Source: Streptomyces sp. BK340 (GTDB lineage: Bacteria; Actinomycetota; Actinomycetes; Streptomycetales; Streptomycetaceae). Taken from it: a stretch of 64,000 bases of DNA. The position numbers were made by a program, and so were the translations under genes. Shown here piece after piece: positions 63,452-64,000 of this stretch; position 1 is the stretch's first letter; each line of letters starts with the position of its first letter. The notes below the pieces were generated by a model that saw only the letters and a list, made by a program, of their open reading frames with translations, had not been told where the DNA came from and ran no database searches. The stretch covers positions 124,001 through 188,000 of the forward strand of contig NZ_VISR01000017.1 of the NCBI RefSeq assembly GCF_007827595.1. Reading direction: 5' to 3'.

Positions 63452-64000
63452 GTGTGGGAGAGCGTGGGGGCACTGGCCGCCGGTCCATGGATCTACGCCA
63501 TGGTGGCCCTGTCGGTACTGCTCGACGTCTTCGTGCCCGTGCTGCCGAGCGGAGTGCTCGTCATCACGGCGGCCACGGCAGCGGCGGCGGGTACGGGCGC
63601 GGCGACGGGTGACGTGCCGGACATCTTCGGCCTGATCCTCTCCGCCGCGACGGCCTCGGTCCTCGGTGATCTGGTGGCCTACCGGCTGGCCTGGCGGGGC
63701 GGTGAGCGCCTGGACCGCGCGATCGCCCGGTCCCGCCGCCTGACCGCCGCGCAGGAACGTCTCGGCGAGGCCCTGTCCCGGGGCGGTGGCGCCCTGGTCG
63801 TCCTGGCCCGCTTCGCGCCCGCCGGGCGCTCGGTCGTCTCGTTCTGCGCCGGTGCCGCCCACCGCCGCGCCCGCGACTTCGTCCCCTGGTCCGCCCTGGC
63901 GGGCCTGTCCTGGGCCGCCTACAGCGTCGCCCTCGGCTACTACGGTGCCCGCTGGCTGGGCGCCACCTGGCTGGCCACGGGTGTGTCGGTGGCGGCGCTC
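63452..64000 (+). CDS. DedA-family membrane protein, 3' end outside window
   Basis: 183 codons visible from GTG 63452, with GGGGAG six bases upstream. The DedA/SNARE-associated fold is shown by SVLLDVFVPVLPSGVLVI and, later, ARFAPAGRSVVSFCAGAA with the conserved RF.P..R. Members are undecaprenyl-phosphate or lipid flippases in other bacteria. The last helix and C-terminus lie beyond the window. Confidence 0.9.
   Translation, partial: MWESVGALAAGPWIYAMVALSVLLDVFVPVLPSGVLVITAATAAAAGTGAATGDVPDIFGLILSAATASVLGDLVAYRLAWRGGERLDRAIARSRRLTAAQERLGEALSRGGGALVVLARFAPAGRSVVSFCAGAAHRRARDFVPWSALAGLSWAAYSVALGYYGARWLGATWLATGVSVAAL

Overview
The window is high-GC actinobacterial chromosome. Third codon positions are almost all G or C, GTG starts are frequent, and the gene content is typical of Streptomyces: a fabD-fabH-acpP-fabF operon next to a PucR-type FasR regulator, homodimeric aceE, several TerD-family genes, DUF3145, DUF3052 and DUF2277 proteins. 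Gene order agrees with what I remember of the S. coelicolor segment around SCO2360-SCO2408, read in the opposite direction. It is core chromosome, with small mobile or repeat insertions rather than a large island.

Layout. 1-10.2 kb: a minus-strand sugar or sugar-acid uptake and catabolism block (enolase-superfamily dehydratase, Zn alcohol dehydrogenase, U32-like protein, lipoprotein sugar receptor, ABC ATPase, permease, secreted aldose 1-epimerase), then an aminotransferase running off the left edge. 10.4-17.9 kb: a zinc-ribbon membrane protein, a beta-lactamase-fold hydrolase, Ohr, a MarR/oxidoreductase divergent pair with two clear palindromic operators, an EI24 membrane protein, a secreted pyroglutamyl-peptidase-like protein lacking the catalytic Cys, and a TetR regulator. 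17.9-22.6 kb: GH3 beta-glucosidase, a MITE-like inverted element, a second aldose epimerase broken by a frameshift inside a short dispersed repeat, and an SGNH lipoprotein. 22.8-28.3 kb: DUF3145 and the type II fatty-acid synthase operon with fasR. 28.4-36.8 kb: pirin, a second serine hydrolase, GNAT, MerR, DUF4429, a DUF1023 hydrolase, TetR/MFS drug-efflux pair and a K+ channel.

36.9-50.1 kb: aceE, then DUF3052 and AhpE (a conserved actinobacterial trio), then a stress block with four TerD/TerA-like proteins, a TerC-like membrane protein, a C-C bond lyase, a large fused phosphoribosyltransferase/PELOTA protein and a HAD phosphatase. This matches the Ter-linked biosynthetic module thought to make a nucleoside-like metabolite. 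It is the best candidate for an uncharacterised system here. 50.1-57.5 kb: cell-envelope genes (FmdB, a class A penicillin-binding protein with a degenerate transpeptidase site, polysaccharide deacetylase-like protein, secreted amidase, DUF4383, coiled-coil protein). 57.6-64 kb: tRNA-Val(UAC), ketopantoate-reductase-like protein, DUF2277, a relic of an NRPS adenylation domain, GNAT, a large FAD/NAD(P)-binding protein ending on an iron box, DoxX, and a DedA protein running off the right edge.

A GC-rich repeat of about 70-85 bp occurs at least six times between genes, and once in frame inside the Ter phosphoribosyltransferase gene.
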